From Wenzhouxiangella sp. (GTDB taxonomy: Bacteria > Pseudomonadota > Gammaproteobacteria > Xanthomonadales > Wenzhouxiangellaceae): 63,550 nucleotides of DNA. The stretch is from the NCBI GenBank assembly GCA_007694885.1, contig REEW01000081.1, positions 1 through 63,550 of the forward strand. Reading direction: 5' to 3'. Below are positions 20,778 to 31,918 of this stretch, one piece after another. The position numbers and the translations under genes are program-made. The number at the start of each line of letters is the position of its first letter. Position 1 is the stretch's first letter. The notes beneath the pieces were generated by a model. The model searched no databases. It saw nothing but the letters and a program-made list of their open reading frames with translations, and was not told the DNA's origin.

Positions 20778-21191
20778 ATGCTGCAGCCGAAACGTACAAA
20801 ATTCCGCAAGCAGCAGAAGGGCCGCAATCGTGGCCTGGCGCAGGTCGGGAATCGGGTCAGCTTTGGCGAGTTCGGTCTGCAGGCCACGACCACCGGCTTT
20901 CTGACCGCTCGCCAGATCGAGTCCGCCCGTCGGGCGATCACCCGGCACGTCAAGCGTGGCGGCAAGCTCTGGATTCGCGTGTTTCCGGACAAGCCGATCA
21001 CCAAAAAGCCGGTCGAGGTTCGAATGGGCAAAGGCAAGGGCAATGTCGAATACTGGGTTGCGCCGGTCCAGCCCGGGCGCATGATTTATGAAATCCAGGG
21101 AGTCAGCGAAGACATTGCCCGGGAAGCTTTTCGGCGCGCGGCTGCCAAGCTCAGCGTCAAGACCGCATTTGTAGCGAGGACGATGTCATGA
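20778..21191 (+). CDS. rplP: 50S ribosomal protein L16
   Basis: A 137-aa protein near the A site and 5S r[22 protein letters not shown] and the conserved [21 protein letters not shown] are present. The arginine hydroxylated by YcfD in E. coli falls in the [11 protein letters not shown]-adjacent loop. TGA overlaps the rpmC ATG (ATGA). Confidence 0.98.
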   Translation: MLQPKRTKFRKQQKGRNRGLAQVGNRVSFGEFGLQATTTGFLTARQIESARRAITRHVKRGGKLWIRVFPDKPITKKPVEVRMGKGKGNVEYWVAPVQPGRMIYEIQGVSEDIAREAFRRAAAKLSVKTAFVARTMS

Positions 21192-21385
21192 AGGCCGACG
21201 AGTTGCGACAGAAAGACGCGGCTGAACTCAAGGAGTTGTTGCTGAAGTTGCGCAAGGATCAGTTTTCCCTGCGGATCCAGCATGCAAATGGCACTTTGAA
21301 CAATCGCCATGACATCCGTCATGTGCGCCGGGATATTGCACGGGTCAAGACCGTGCTCAACCAGATTCAGGGTAATTCAGCATGA
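21188..21385 (+). CDS. rpmC: 50S ribosomal protein L29
   Basis: A 65-aa two-helix protein at the tunnel exit next to L23. [29 protein letters not shown] and the ending [16 protein letters not shown] are typical. Its ATG overlaps the rplP stop and its own stop overlaps the rpsQ ATG. Confidence 0.97.
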   Translation: MKADELRQKDAAELKELLLKLRKDQFSLRIQHANGTLNNRHDIRHVRRDIARVKTVLNQIQGNSA

Positions 21386-21642
21386 CAGACGAAACCAAGG
21401 TGCAGCGCAGCCAGGTCGGCCGCGTGGTCAGCAACAAGATGAACAAGACCGTGACCGTGCGCCTGGAGCGATTGGTCAAGCATCCGCTGTACGGCAAGTA
21501 CATCCGTAGGTCCAGCAAAGTGCACGCGCACGACGAGACCAACGACTGCAAAGAGGGCGATACCGTTCGCATCGCACAGACCCGGCCGGTTTCCAAGACC
21601 AAGGCCTGGGCCGTGATTGAAGTGATCGAGCGAGCCCAGTAA
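21382..21642 (+). CDS. rpsQ: 30S ribosomal protein S17
   Basis: An 86-aa OB-fold 16S-binding protein. [31 protein letters not shown] is diagnostic, with [24 protein letters not shown] after it. Four-base overlap with rpmC. Confidence 0.98.
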   Translation: MTDETKVQRSQVGRVVSNKMNKTVTVRLERLVKHPLYGKYIRRSSKVHAHDETNDCKEGDTVRIAQTRPVSKTKAWAVIEVIERAQ

Positions 21643-21657
21643 CCGGAGCATATCGGC

Positions 21658-22026
21658 ATGATTCAGATGCAATCAAGACTGGCCGCGGCAGACAACAGCG
21701 GTGCGCGCGAGCTCATGTGTATCAAGGTGCTCGGTGGTTCCAAGCGTCGGTATGCAAACATCGGCGACGTCATCAAGGTGACCGTCAAGGATGCGATACC
21801 GCGCGGCAAGGTCAAAAAAGGCGAGGTCTACAACGCCGTTGTGGTTCGCACCGCGAAGGGTGTTCGGCGCCGCGACGGCTCGCTGATCCGGTTTGACGGC
21901 AACGCTGCGGTGTTGCTCAACAACAAGCTTGAGCCGATCGGCACCCGTATTTTTGGACCGGTCACCCGTGAACTGCGCTCGGAACGTTTCATGAAAATCG
22001 TGTCCCTGGCACCCGAAGTCCTGTAA
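21658..22026 (+). CDS. rplN: 50S ribosomal protein L14
   Basis: A 122-aa protein at the inter-subunit face and the binding site of ribosome silencing factor. [28 protein letters not shown] is diagnostic, and [24 protein letters not shown] is intact. First gene of the spc-type segment here, but only 15 bases from rpsQ, so no separate promoter is apparent. Confidence 0.98.
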   Translation: MIQMQSRLAAADNSGARELMCIKVLGGSKRRYANIGDVIKVTVKDAIPRGKVKKGEVYNAVVVRTAKGVRRRDGSLIRFDGNAAVLLNNKLEPIGTRIFGPVTRELRSERFMKIVSLAPEVL

Positions 22027-22036
22027 GGAGTCAATG

Positions 22037-22354
22037 ATGCAACGCATTCGCAAGGGCGACGAAGTGATCGTGATCGCGGGCCGGAGCAAGGGTCAGCGCG
22101 GTCATGTTCTCAAAGTCCAGAAAGACGGTCGGCTTCTGGTCGAAAACGTCAACATGGTGAAAAAGCACCAGAAGCCGGATCCCCAGGCCCAGCGGCCCGG
22201 CGGAATCATCGAGCGCGAGGCGCCGATCCAGGTTTCCAACATCATGCTGTACAACCCGGCTACCGACCAGGGTGACCGGGTTGGTTTCAAGTTTCTCGAA
22301 GACGGCCGCAAGGTTCGGTTCTTCCGTTCCACCGGCGAAGTCGTCGATATCTAA
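22037..22354 (+). CDS. rplX: 50S ribosomal protein L24
   Basis: A 105-aa assembly initiator. Two adjacent ATGs exist (22034 and 22037); AAGGAG at 22025-22030 is six bases from the second and only three from the first, so 22037 is chosen. The KOW motif [20 protein letters not shown] and [21 protein letters not shown] are present. Confidence 0.95.
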   Translation: MQRIRKGDEVIVIAGRSKGQRGHVLKVQKDGRLLVENVNMVKKHQKPDPQAQRPGGIIEREAPIQVSNIMLYNPATDQGDRVGFKFLEDGRKVRFFRSTGEVVDI

Positions 22355-22368
22355 AGGCGGATTGAGTA

Positions 22369-22911
22369 ATGGCAAGGTTGCAGGATTACTATCGCGACAC
22401 CGTGATCGGTCAATTGACCGAGGAGTTCGGTTACCGCAATGTGATGGAAGTACCCAAGTTCGAGAAGATCACCCTGAATATGGGGCTCGGCGAGGCTGTG
22501 GGCGACAAGAAAGTGATCGAAAACGCCGTGTCCGATATGGCCAAGATCGCCGGCCAGCGTCCAGTCGTGACCAAGGCGCGCAAGTCCGTGGCCAGCTTCA
22601 AGATCCGGGACGGGTACCCGATCGGCTGCAAGGTTACTTTGCGACGCGACAGAATGTATGAGTTTCTTGACCGGCTGGTCAATGTAGCGCTGCCGCGAGT
22701 TCGAGATTTCCGCGGGATTCCGCGCAAGTCCTTCGACGGCAGTGGAAACTACAGTCTCGGCGTCAAGGAGCAGATCATCTTTCCGGAAATCAACTACGAC
22801 CAGATCGATTCGATTCGCGGTATGGACATTGCAATCACCACGACTGCGAAGACCGATGAGGAAGGGATGGCCTTGCTCAAGGCATTCGGTTTTCCGTTCC
22901 GGGCCCGCTAA
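22369..22911 (+). CDS. rplE: 50S ribosomal protein L5
   Basis: A 180-aa 5S rRNA-binding protein of the central protuberance. [23 protein letters not shown] and the C-terminal [19 protein letters not shown] are diagnostic; [19 protein letters not shown] is the RNA-binding loop. Confidence 0.98.
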   Translation: MARLQDYYRDTVIGQLTEEFGYRNVMEVPKFEKITLNMGLGEAVGDKKVIENAVSDMAKIAGQRPVVTKARKSVASFKIRDGYPIGCKVTLRRDRMYEFLDRLVNVALPRVRDFRGIPRKSFDGSGNYSLGVKEQIIFPEINYDQIDSIRGMDIAITTTAKTDEEGMALLKAFGFPFRAR

Positions 22912-22926
22912 GGAGTACTAAAAGGT

Positions 22927-23232
22927 ATGGCTAAGATTTCAATGGTGGAGCGAGAAAAGCGCCGGACCAAGCTGGTTGCCCGTTTTGCGGTCAAGCGTGC
23001 CGAGCTCAAGGCGGTCATTGCCGACCCGGATGCTGAGTACGATGACAAACAAGCGGCGATGCACCGCCTCAACAAGATGCCGCGTGATTCCAGTCCTGTT
23101 CGGCGGCGCAACCGCTGCCGGGTTTCGGGTCGCCCGCGCGGCTACTACCGTAAATTCGGTCTGGCTCGCAACAAATTGCGTGAAGCGGCAATGCGCGGCG
23201 ATGTGCCGGGCCTTCGCAAGGCCAGCTGGTAA
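22927..23232 (+). CDS. rpsN: 30S ribosomal protein S14 (zinc-free form)
   Basis: A 101-aa protein of the 30S head. The long form lacking the CxxC zinc pairs, like E. coli. [21 protein letters not shown] and the ending ALREAA-like [17 protein letters not shown] identify it. A strong AAGGAG lies before the start. Confidence 0.97.
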   Translation: MAKISMVEREKRRTKLVARFAVKRAELKAVIADPDAEYDDKQAAMHRLNKMPRDSSPVRRRNRCRVSGRPRGYYRKFGLARNKLREAAMRGDVPGLRKASW

Positions 23233-23245
23233 GGAGTAAACAGAT

Positions 23246-23641
23246 ATGAGCATGACCGACCCCATTTCCGACATGCTGGCGCGGATCAAGAATGCCCAGG
23301 CGGTGCGCAAGCGCACCGTGGACATGCCGTCGTCTACCGTGAAGTGTGCGATTGCAGCAGTGCTGAAAGACGAGGGTTACATCCGGGATTTCCGGGTGGA
23401 GAGCGAAGGCGTGAAAGCCACCCTGCAAATCGAGCTGAAATACGTTGATGGTCGCGGTGTCATTGACCGCCTCGAGCGATTCAGCAAGCCTGGTCGTCGC
23501 CGTTATTTTGGCAAAAACGACATTCCGCGGGTGCTCAATGGCCTCGGCATTGCGATCATCAGCACGTCCAACGGCGTCATGACGGATGCCAGGGCTCGCT
23601 CCGAGGGCCAGGGCGGTGAAGTGCTCTGCCTGGTCGCATAA
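23246..23641 (+). CDS. rpsH: 30S ribosomal protein S8
   Basis: A 131-aa 16S-binding protein that in E. coli represses the spc operon by binding the rplE region. [18 protein letters not shown] and the C-terminal [23 protein letters not shown] are diagnostic. ATG 23246 is nine bases after AAGGAG; the ATG at 23252 is farther. Confidence 0.98.
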   Translation: MSMTDPISDMLARIKNAQAVRKRTVDMPSSTVKCAIAAVLKDEGYIRDFRVESEGVKATLQIELKYVDGRGVIDRLERFSKPGRRRYFGKNDIPRVLNGLGIAIISTSNGVMTDARARSEGQGGEVLCLVA

Positions 23642-23667
23642 CCCGAGAGTTTTGGAAGGAAACCACG

Positions 23668-24195
23668 ATGTCTAGAATTGCCAAAAGCCCGATCAGCCTG
23701 CCCAAGGGCGTCGAGTTCAGTGAAAAAGACGGCACCGTTACCGTCAAGGGAGCCCGAGGAACGCTGGAAATGGCTTTGCATCCGGCCGTCCGACTCAGCC
23801 TGGACAACGGCGTTGTGTCTGTCAGTCCGATCAAGGAGGCCGACATGGCCATGGCGGGAACGATGCGTGCGCTGATTGCAAACATGGTCGAAGGCGTCAG
23901 CAACGGTTTCGAGAAGAAGTTGTCTCTGGTCGGGGTCGGGTATCGTGCGTCGGTCCAGGGTAAAACGTTGCACCTGCAGCTTGGTTTCAGTCACCCCGTC
24001 GATTTTGAAATCGCCGACGGTGTCACCATTGAATGCCCGACCCAGACCGAAATCATCGTTCGCGGCTTCGACAAGCAGCAGGTCGGTCAGGTAGCGGCCA
24101 AGATTCGCAGCTTCCGGCCGCCCGAACCTTACAAGGGTAAGGGAGTGCGCTACGCAGATGAGCGCGTGGTAATGAAGGAAGCCAAGAAGGCGTAA
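23668..24195 (+). CDS. rplF: 50S ribosomal protein L6
   Basis: A 175-aa two-domain protein near the sarcin-ricin loop. N-terminal [17 protein letters not shown] and C-terminal [19 protein letters not shown] are diagnostic. Confidence 0.98.
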   Translation: MSRIAKSPISLPKGVEFSEKDGTVTVKGARGTLEMALHPAVRLSLDNGVVSVSPIKEADMAMAGTMRALIANMVEGVSNGFEKKLSLVGVGYRASVQGKTLHLQLGFSHPVDFEIADGVTIECPTQTEIIVRGFDKQQVGQVAAKIRSFRPPEPYKGKGVRYADERVVMKEAKKA

Positions 24196-24206
24196 GGATC
24201 CGAATC

Positions 24207-24566
24207 ATGAACCAAGGCAAGAACGAATCCAGATTGCGTCGGGCCCGGAAGACCCGGTCCCGTATCCAGCGCGCCAACGTTGCGCGGCTGTCGGTCCATC
24301 GCACGGGCAAGCACTTGTATGCTCAGGTGATTGCGCCCAACGGTGAGCAAACGCTCGCCGCTGCGTCGACCTTGCAAAAAGACGTTCGCGAGGGCCTCAA
24401 GGGCACTTGCAATGTCGAGGCGGCCAAGGCCGTCGGCAAAGCAATTGCCGAGCGTAGCCTGGCGGCAGGTATCGACGGCGTTGCCTTCGACCGTTCGGGA
24501 TTCAAGTACCACGGTCGAATCAAGGCCCTGGCCGATGCCGCGCGTGAAGCCGGCCTCAAGTTTTAA
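24207..24566 (+). CDS. rplR: 50S ribosomal protein L18
   Basis: A 119-aa 5S rRNA-binding protein with a basic N-terminal tail ([15 protein letters not shown]). [16 protein letters not shown] and the C-terminal [24 protein letters not shown] are typical. Confidence 0.98.
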   Translation: MNQGKNESRLRRARKTRSRIQRANVARLSVHRTGKHLYAQVIAPNGEQTLAAASTLQKDVREGLKGTCNVEAAKAVGKAIAERSLAAGIDGVAFDRSGFKYHGRIKALADAAREAGLKF

Positions 24567-24581
24567 TCAGGAATTTAAAAG

Positions 24582-25088
24582 ATGGCTAGAGAAACCAACA
24601 CGGACGACCTGATCGAGAAGCTGGTTGCCGTCAACCGCGTAGTCAAAGTAGTCAAAGGCGGTCGCCAGTTCAGCTTTACCGCACTGGCAGTCGTGGGTGA
24701 CGGCGAAGGCAAGGTCGGTTTCGGTTACGGCAAGGCGCGGGAAGTCCCCCTTGCCATTCAGAAAGCCATGGAACGCGCCCGTCGCGACATGGTCAGGATT
24801 TCTCTCAACGAAGGAACCCTGTGGCACGCAATCAAATCCAGCCATAGCGGATCGCGTGTGTACATGCAGCCGGCATCCGAAGGTACGGGCGTCATCGCCG
24901 GCGGTGCAATGCGTGCCGTCTTCGAAGCCGTGGGCGTCCAGAACGTCCTCGCCAAGAGCGTGGGCTCGAACAATCCGATCAACCTGGTGCGTGCCACGAT
25001 GAAGGGCCTGCAGGCGATGGTTTCGCCGGAGCAGATCGCCATCAAGCGTGGCAAGCCCGTCGAGGAGATTCTCCAGCATCATGGCTAA
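24582..25088 (+). CDS. rpsE: 30S ribosomal protein S5
   Basis: A 168-aa fidelity protein at the mRNA channel. The double-stranded RNA-binding-like motif [25 protein letters not shown] and [18 protein letters not shown] are diagnostic. Its stop lies eight bases inside rpmD. Confidence 0.98.
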   Translation: MARETNTDDLIEKLVAVNRVVKVVKGGRQFSFTALAVVGDGEGKVGFGYGKAREVPLAIQKAMERARRDMVRISLNEGTLWHAIKSSHSGSRVYMQPASEGTGVIAGGAMRAVFEAVGVQNVLAKSVGSNNPINLVRATMKGLQAMVSPEQIAIKRGKPVEEILQHHG

Positions 25089-25275
25089 GGAAAATACTGG
25101 CAAGCTGCGCGTCACCCTGGTGCGCAGCACAATTGGAACCATCGGCAAGCACCGTGAAACGGTGCGCGGTCTTGGGCTGCGGCGTATGAATCACTCCGTG
25201 GAACTGGAAGATACACCGGCCGTGCGCGGAATGATTCGCAAGGTGCACTACCTCGTTCGGGTCGAAACGGCCTGA
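25081..25275 (+). CDS. rpmD: 50S ribosomal protein L30
   Basis: A 64-aa protein (E. coli 59). ATG 25081 gives [20 protein letters not shown], with [19 protein letters not shown] as the family signature. The start overlaps the end of rpsE by eight bases, so translation is coupled; an upstream in-frame start within rpsE is rejected because it adds a non-homologous extension. Confidence 0.96.
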   Translation: MAKENTGKLRVTLVRSTIGTIGKHRETVRGLGLRRMNHSVELEDTPAVRGMIRKVHYLVRVETA

Positions 25276-25304
25276 TCTCAGCCAAGCAAGTTCAGGAAGG
25301 CATT

Positions 25305-25735
25305 ATGAAGCTCAACACGATTCAAGCAGCCGACGGCAGCAAGACCAAACGCAAGCGCGTGGGCCGAGGAATTGGCTCCGGGCTGGGCAAGACCGGCGGC
25401 CGTGGTCACAAGGGCCAGAAGGCGCGTTCGGGTGGCTATCACAAGGTCGGCTTCGAAGGCGGCCAGATGCCGTTGCAGCGTCGCCTTCCCAAGGTGGGGT
25501 TCAACTCCGCGGTCAACCGTTACACACGGGAAGTCCGGTTGTATCAGCTCAACGTGCTGGAAGGCGAGATTGTCGACCTGGAGGTTCTCAAGGCCGCTGG
25601 CGTGGTCCAGAACTATACCCGCAAGGTTCGGTTGATCAACAAAGGCGAGATCGAGCGCGTTGTCACCGTGCGCGGTATCCATGTGACCGCCGGTGCGCGC
25701 AAGGCGATTGAAGCCGCGGGCGGCAAGGTCGAGTA

Positions 25736-25736
<1 letters not shown>
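25305..25736 (+). CDS. rplO: 50S ribosomal protein L15
   Basis: A 143-aa late-assembly protein with a Gly/Arg-rich N-terminal extension ([24 protein letters not shown]). [18 protein letters not shown] is diagnostic. The TAA stop shares a base with the secY ATG. Confidence 0.98.
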
Positions 25737-27097
<1,361 letters not shown>

Positions 27098-27126
27098 CGC
27101 ATTAGTGGTTTTTTGGAGTATCCAAC

Positions 27127-27240
27127 ATGAAAGTTCAGGCCTCGGTCAAGAAAATCTGCCGGAACTGCAAAATCGTTCGTCGCCGCGGTGTGGTGTACGT
27201 CATTTGCAGCGATCCCAAGCACAAGCAGCGGCAGGGATGA
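27127..27240 (+). CDS. rpmJ: 50S ribosomal protein L36
   Basis: A 37-aa zinc-ribbon protein beginning [17 protein letters not shown]. Zinc ligands C11, C14, C27 and H32 are all present, so this is the zinc-binding form. Short, but the match is unambiguous and the position between secY and rpsM is canonical. Confidence 0.97.
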   Translation: MKVQASVKKICRNCKIVRRRGVVYVICSDPKHKQRQG

Positions 27241-27269
27241 CCTGCGATTCGTGGGCCCGGAAAACGGGC

Positions 27270-27307
27270 TTGAGAAAAGGCACGAAACCCGCTATAATTG
27301 CGGGTTT
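27270..27307 (+). promoter_or_regulatory. Alpha-operon promoter with -10 box in a hairpin loop
   Basis: TTGAGA (27270-27275) and a perfect TATAAT (27293-27298) are 17 bp apart, an excellent sigma70 promoter for rpsM-rpsK-rpsD-rpoA-rplQ. The -10 is exactly the loop of a perfect 8-bp hairpin: AAACCCGC (27285-27292), loop TATAATT, GCGGGTTT (27300-27307). For RNA coming from secY-rpmJ this hairpin plus TTT resembles a short terminator, so one site may both end the spc unit and start the alpha unit. Confidence 0.8.
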
Positions 27308-27344
27308 GCGCTGATCAGACGCAACAGGTTTTGGAGTAGACAGC

Positions 27345-27698
27345 ATGGCTCGTATTGCAGGTGTCAATCTGCCCGTACAAAAACACACTTGGGTGGCGTT
27401 GACGCATATTTATGGCATCGGAAGAACTCGTGCCTACCAGATTTGCGAAGCAACCGGGGTTGATCCGTCGACCAAGGTTCGTGATCTCACCGAAGCTGAG
27501 CAGGAGAAATTGCGCCAGACCGTCGGTGGGTTGAGCGTCGAAGGCGATCTGCGCCGCGAAGTTGCGATGAACATCAAGCGGCTGATGGATCTGGGCTGCT
27601 ATCGCGGCCTCCGCCATCGTCGAGGCTTGCCGGTTCGCGGCCAGCGCACCCGTACCAACGCGCGGACCCGAAAGGGCCCACGTCGTCCGATTCGTTAA
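27345..27698 (+). CDS. rpsM: 30S ribosomal protein S13
   Basis: A 117-aa head protein contacting P-site tRNA and the 50S subunit. [30 protein letters not shown] and the C-terminal [25 protein letters not shown] are diagnostic. First gene of the alpha operon. Confidence 0.98.
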   Translation: MARIAGVNLPVQKHTWVALTHIYGIGRTRAYQICEATGVDPSTKVRDLTEAEQEKLRQTVGGLSVEGDLRREVAMNIKRLMDLGCYRGLRHRRGLPVRGQRTRTNARTRKGPRRPIR

Positions 27699-27710
27699 GG
27701 AAACCGATTC

Positions 27711-28103
27711 ATGGCCAAGCAGCAGACCGCCAAGGGCAAGAAAAAGGTCAAAAAAGTCATTGTCGACGGCATTGCCCATGTGCATGCCTCGTTCAATAAC
27801 ACCATCATCACGATCACGGATCGTCAGGGAAACGCGCTGGCCTGGGCGACAAGCGGGGGGTCAGGTTTTCGCGGCTCGCGGAAATCGACCCCGTTTGCAG
27901 CCCAGGTTGCAGCGGATAACGCCGGCCGCACCGCGCAGGAATACGGCATGAAGAACCTCGAGGTCCGGGTCAACGGGCCGGGTCCGGGGCGCGAGTCGTC
28001 GGTGCGGTCGCTCAATGCTGCCGGGTTCAAGATCACCAACATCATTGACGTGACGCCGATTCCTCATAACGGCTGTCGTCCGCCCAAAAAGCGCCGGGTC
28101 TAA
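27711..28103 (+). CDS. rpsK: 30S ribosomal protein S11
   Basis: A 130-aa platform protein. [19 protein letters not shown] and the C-terminal [18 protein letters not shown] are diagnostic. Confidence 0.98.
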   Translation: MAKQQTAKGKKKVKKVIVDGIAHVHASFNNTIITITDRQGNALAWATSGGSGFRGSRKSTPFAAQVAADNAGRTAQEYGMKNLEVRVNGPGPGRESSVRSLNAAGFKITNIIDVTPIPHNGCRPPKKRRV

Positions 28104-28136
28104 GGCGCGTCATCTGAATTCGGATTAGAGAGCACC

Positions 28137-28763
28137 ATGGCAAGATATATCGGTCCCACCTGCAAGCTAGCCCGTCGCGAGGGCATGGATCTCAGCCTGA
28201 AAAGCCCGGCCAGAGGTCTGGATTCCAAGTGCAAGCTGAACCAGCCTCCCGGTCAGCACGGAGACAGCCGCCGGCAGCGGCTGTCGGACTATGCACTTCA
28301 GCTTCGGGAAAAGCAGAAGGTTCGCCGGATGTACGGCGTATTGGAAAAGCAGTTCCGGAATTACTACAAGGAGGCGGCGCGACAGAAAGGCGCCACCGGC
28401 GAGAATCTTCTGCAGCTGCTGGAGAACCGTCTGGATAACGTGGTCTACCGGATGGGTTTCGGTGTCACCCGCGCCCAGGCGCGCCAGCTGGTCAGTCACA
28501 AGGGCATCGAAGTCAACGGCAAGGTATGCAATATCCCTTCGGCCCAGATTGCGCCGGGTGACCGAATCTCGGTTCGGGAGAAAGCGCGCAAACAGCTGCG
28601 AATCCAGGAGTCTTTGACGCTGGCTCGTGATCTGGACACGGTCCCGGCATGGGTCGATGTCGATGTCGACAAGATGGAAGGGGTCTACAAGGGCGTCCCG
28701 GAGCGGGACGATCTTCCGCCCGACATCAATGAAAACCTGATCGTCGAGTTGTACTCCAAGTAA
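28137..28763 (+). CDS. rpsD: 30S ribosomal protein S4
   Basis: A 208-aa assembly-initiating protein and, in E. coli, repressor of the alpha operon. [19 protein letters not shown] opens it, and the S4 RNA-binding domain (about 95-160) shows [49 protein letters not shown] is typical. Confidence 0.98.
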   Translation: MARYIGPTCKLARREGMDLSLKSPARGLDSKCKLNQPPGQHGDSRRQRLSDYALQLREKQKVRRMYGVLEKQFRNYYKEAARQKGATGENLLQLLENRLDNVVYRMGFGVTRAQARQLVSHKGIEVNGKVCNIPSAQIAPGDRISVREKARKQLRIQESLTLARDLDTVPAWVDVDVDKMEGVYKGVPERDDLPPDINENLIVELYSK

Positions 28764-28830
28764 TTGTCTGCTGCCGGGCCATGTTGGCCGGGCAGGTCGC
28801 ACACGCAAGAATTGATAGAGAGGCATTTTA

Positions 28831-29835
28831 ATGTCTGGCCAGATTAGCGAACTGATCGGCACCATGCTCAGGCCGAAGGGTCTCGTCGTCGATGAGATCT
28901 CCCCGCGCCGGGCTCGGATCACCCTGGAACCGCTGGAGCGTGGTTTTGGCCATACTCTGGGCAACGCGCTGCGGCGTGTCCTGCTGTCGTCCATTCCCGG
29001 CAGTGCCATCACCGAGGCTGAAATCGAAGGCGTTCTTCATGAGTACACCTCGGTCGAAGGGCTCCAGGAAGACATCGTCGAGCTGCTGCTCAATTTGAAA
29101 GACGTTGCGTTGCGGATGCACTCGCGCGAGGAAGCCGTCCTGACCTTGAGCAAAGACAAGGCCGGTGCGGTAACCGCTGGAGACATCCAGCTCGACCACG
29201 ACGTCGAGATCGTCAACCCCGACCACGTCATTTGTACCCTGACCAAGGACGCCAGCATCAGCATGAGGCTGAAGGTGACTCGGGGGGTTGGCTATCAGCC
29301 GGCCGCGGTGGAGCGTTTCAACGAAGAGGAAAGTCGTCCGATCGGCAGGTTGCAGCTGGATGCATCCTACTGTCCGGTGCATCGGGTGGCCTACTCGGTC
29401 GAAAGTGCCCGGGTCGCGCAACGTACCGATCTGGACAAGCTGGTCCTGGATATCGAGACCAATGGAACAATGAGCTGCGAGCAGGCCGTCAAGCTTGCGG
29501 CTGGTATTCTTGTTGATCAGATGGCCGTTTTCGTCGATTTCGTCGCGCGCGAAAAAGACAAGGCAGAAACGGCCACGGAATCCTTCGACCCCGTACTGCT
29601 GCGCCCGATCGACGATCTGGAGCTTACCGTGCGTTCGGCAAACTGCCTGAAGGCGGAGCACATCCAGTACGTGGGCGATCTCGTCCAGAGAACCGAAAAT
29701 GAGTTGCTGAAGACCCCGAACCTGGGCAAAAAGTCGCTGACCGAAATCAAGACCGTGTTGGCTTCCCATGATCTTGCGCTGGGTACGCGTCTTGAAAATT
29801 GGCCACCGGCCAGCCTTGCACGGTCAGCGAGTTAA
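28831..29835 (+). CDS. rpoA: DNA-directed RNA polymerase subunit alpha
   Basis: A 334-aa subunit. The N-terminal dimerisation domain has [23 protein letters not shown]. The C-terminal domain (about 250-334), which binds UP elements and activators, shows [18 protein letters not shown] and [11 protein letters not shown] small GCCGGGCC...GGCCGGGC hairpin lies in the 67-base gap upstream. Confidence 0.98.
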   Translation: MSGQISELIGTMLRPKGLVVDEISPRRARITLEPLERGFGHTLGNALRRVLLSSIPGSAITEAEIEGVLHEYTSVEGLQEDIVELLLNLKDVALRMHSREEAVLTLSKDKAGAVTAGDIQLDHDVEIVNPDHVICTLTKDASISMRLKVTRGVGYQPAAVERFNEEESRPIGRLQLDASYCPVHRVAYSVESARVAQRTDLDKLVLDIETNGTMSCEQAVKLAAGILVDQMAVFVDFVAREKDKAETATESFDPVLLRPIDDLELTVRSANCLKAEHIQYVGDLVQRTENELLKTPNLGKKSLTEIKTVLASHDLALGTRLENWPPASLARSAS

Positions 29836-29846
29836 GGAGATTTCCA

Positions 29847-30230
29847 ATGCGTCATCGTAAAGCCGGGCGTAAGCTCAATCGCAATGCCCCGCACCGCCGG
29901 GCCATGTTCAAGAACATGACTGCCAGTCTGTTCCAGCACGAGCTGATCAAGACGACCTTGCCCAAGGCCAAGGAACTGCGCCGTGTCGCCGAGCCCTTGA
30001 TCACCATGGCCAAGGAGGACACGGTGGCCAAGCGCCGTCTTGCCTTCGCCCGCCTGCGCGACAAGGAGGCTGTTGGAAAGTTGTTCAACGAGCTCGGGCC
30101 GCGCTACGCGCAGCGGCCCGGTGGCTATCTTCGCATCCTCAAGTGCGGTTTTCGGCCTGGAGACAAGGCGCCGATGGCCTACGTCGAACTGGTTGATCGG
30201 CCCGATGCCCCGGCCGCCACCGGCGACTGA
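29847..30230 (+). CDS. rplQ: 50S ribosomal protein L17
   Basis: A 127-aa protein, same length as E. coli. ATG 29847 ([24 protein letters not shown]) has AAGGAG upstream; an earlier in-frame start inside rpoA is rejected. Last gene of the alpha operon, followed by a terminator. Confidence 0.97.
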   Translation: MRHRKAGRKLNRNAPHRRAMFKNMTASLFQHELIKTTLPKAKELRRVAEPLITMAKEDTVAKRRLAFARLRDKEAVGKLFNELGPRYAQRPGGYLRILKCGFRPGDKAPMAYVELVDRPDAPAATGD

Positions 30231-30258
30231 GCGGCGTTCCGTTTCAAGCTGATCCAGC

Positions 30259-30283
30259 AAACCCGGCCTTGTGCCGGGTTTTT
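30259..30283 (+). terminator. Intrinsic terminator of the alpha operon
   Basis: AACCCGGC pairs with GCCGGGTT around a five-base loop, followed by a run of T. It separates the ribosomal block from the AsmA-like gene. Confidence 0.9.
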
Positions 30284-30340
30284 CATTTGGCGGCGCTCCA
30301 TTGATTACAATCACGGAATGATGCGACCCGACATGTCTCC

Positions 30341-31918
30341 GTGCGTCACCTGATCATTGTCCTGGCCGCAGCGACCATCATGGTCCTCGGCTTTGTTGCC
30401 AGCTGGTTGATCCTGGGAGATCAGGCCCGGCTGAAGCAGCTTGTGGCCGATCACGTGTACAACCAGACCGGGCGTCAGTTGACGATCGACGGGGCCGTGT
30501 CCGTGTCGTTTTTCCCCAGGCTACGGATTGACGCCCATCAGATTCGCCTTTCCGGGCCGGAGGACTATTCCGGACCGGATCTTTTGCGCTCCGAAAGCAT
30601 TGGCGCTGAAATCCGGCTTCTGCCGCTCATGCTCGGGCGGATCGAAACCGGCGAGGTCTCCTTGCAGGACGCGCGACTGAATCTTCTGGTGGACGAAAGT
30701 GGTGCCCACGGGTTCGCCGGCATGATTCGCAGGGCCGGACGGGAGGGCGCGCCAGGGCTGGTCGCCAGGGGACCGGTACGTCTTGAGGACCTGGAGATAC
30801 AAATCGGCAGCCTGGGTTTCGGCGCCAGCCAGCGACTGCTTGTGGAACGGGTCATGCTGGACCGGGTGGCCTTCGATCGGGCACTGCAGCTGCGCTTTGA
30901 AGGAGCCATCGGGGTTCCGGCATGGGTCGAGGCGGTGTCGGTGGATGGACTTCTGTTCGTGCCGGCAGCCGAGGGCCATTTTCGCCTCACCGATATGAAA
31001 ATGGCCGGCCGCATGGCGGGAGCCCGGAGGCCCTTCGAACTCCTGGGCACCATGGGCTTTTCCGCCATTCCACCTTTGGCCCTGCAACTGGACGATGGCC
31101 GACTGCGCGCCGGAGGGCAGGAACTGCGCATCCAGGGGGCCTATGAAAGCCGACAGCGTCCGCTGATCAAGCTGGAGGTCGAGGCCGGCGGACTGGACGG
31201 GAGGCGTCTGGCAGACGCGTTTGGGTCATCGACTGGCCGGGATTGGCCGGACACCCTGATCGACTGGATCGGTAGCTACGATTTGCAGGTCGATTTTGTG
31301 GCCGAACGGCTGGAAGTGTTTGGAGTACCGTTGGCCGCACCGCGTCTGTCTGCCCATGCCGAGGACGGTTTCGGCCGCATCCGTTCGGCCCGGGCAGGAT
31401 TTCCCGGCGGCATTGTCGAGATCGAGGGAGATGTTCGGGTCGATCCCTCCGAGTCGATCCTGACCGGTGTGGCCCGATTGGACGTGGACGACCTGGGGCT
31501 GCTGCTCGACTCGGCCGGCAGCACCATCGATGCCGAAGGCGCCGGGCAGATTTCGATTCGACCCGCTCCGGAAAACTCCGCACAGGTACTCTACGAGGCG
31601 GAGCTTGAGTTTTTCGACGGTCGCTGGGCCGGCCTGGATACGCTGCGTGAACTGGCCGGTGGGGCTCCTGGCGATCGGTTTCGCCGCCTGGTTGGACGAT
31701 TGCTGATTTACGAAGACGCGGTCGCCTTCCCCGATCTGCGGATTTTCGATGAAGATGCGGAGATTGCTCTTGACGGGTTCTGGTTGCGTGAATCCGGGGT
31801 TTTGTCCGGGCTGGCCGAGTGGGTGGTGGCTGGTCAGCCGTCCCTGGTATTTTCGCTCGGTGGGAAGGGCCAAGCCCCGCTTTTCGTCGCGTTAGTCGAC
31901 GATGACGTCGAACAGTGA
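30341..31918 (+). CDS. AsmA family protein
   Basis: A 525-aa predicted envelope protein. The N-terminus has one hydrophobic anchor (LIIVLAAATIMVLGFVASWLIL) followed by the AsmA-like phrase TGRQLTIDGAVSVSFFPRLRIDA, typical of bridge-like AsmA proteins involved in lipid transport or outer-membrane homeostasis. The rest is beta-rich and poorly conserved. The start is GTG 30341; nearby ATGs are out of frame. The TGA overlaps the start of the RarD gene. The exact lipid role is not evident from the sequence. Confidence 0.82.
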   Translation: MRHLIIVLAAATIMVLGFVASWLILGDQARLKQLVADHVYNQTGRQLTIDGAVSVSFFPRLRIDAHQIRLSGPEDYSGPDLLRSESIGAEIRLLPLMLGRIETGEVSLQDARLNLLVDESGAHGFAGMIRRAGREGAPGLVARGPVRLEDLEIQIGSLGFGASQRLLVERVMLDRVAFDRALQLRFEGAIGVPAWVEAVSVDGLLFVPAAEGHFRLTDMKMAGRMAGARRPFELLGTMGFSAIPPLALQLDDGRLRAGGQELRIQGAYESRQRPLIKLEVEAGGLDGRRLADAFGSSTGRDWPDTLIDWIGSYDLQVDFVAERLEVFGVPLAAPRLSAHAEDGFGRIRSARAGFPGGIVEIEGDVRVDPSESILTGVARLDVDDLGLLLDSAGSTIDAEGAGQISIRPAPENSAQVLYEAELEFFDGRWAGLDTLRELAGGAPGDRFRRLVGRLLIYEDAVAFPDLRIFDEDAEIALDGFWLRESGVLSGLAEWVVAGQPSLVFSLGGKGQAPLFVALVDDDVEQ

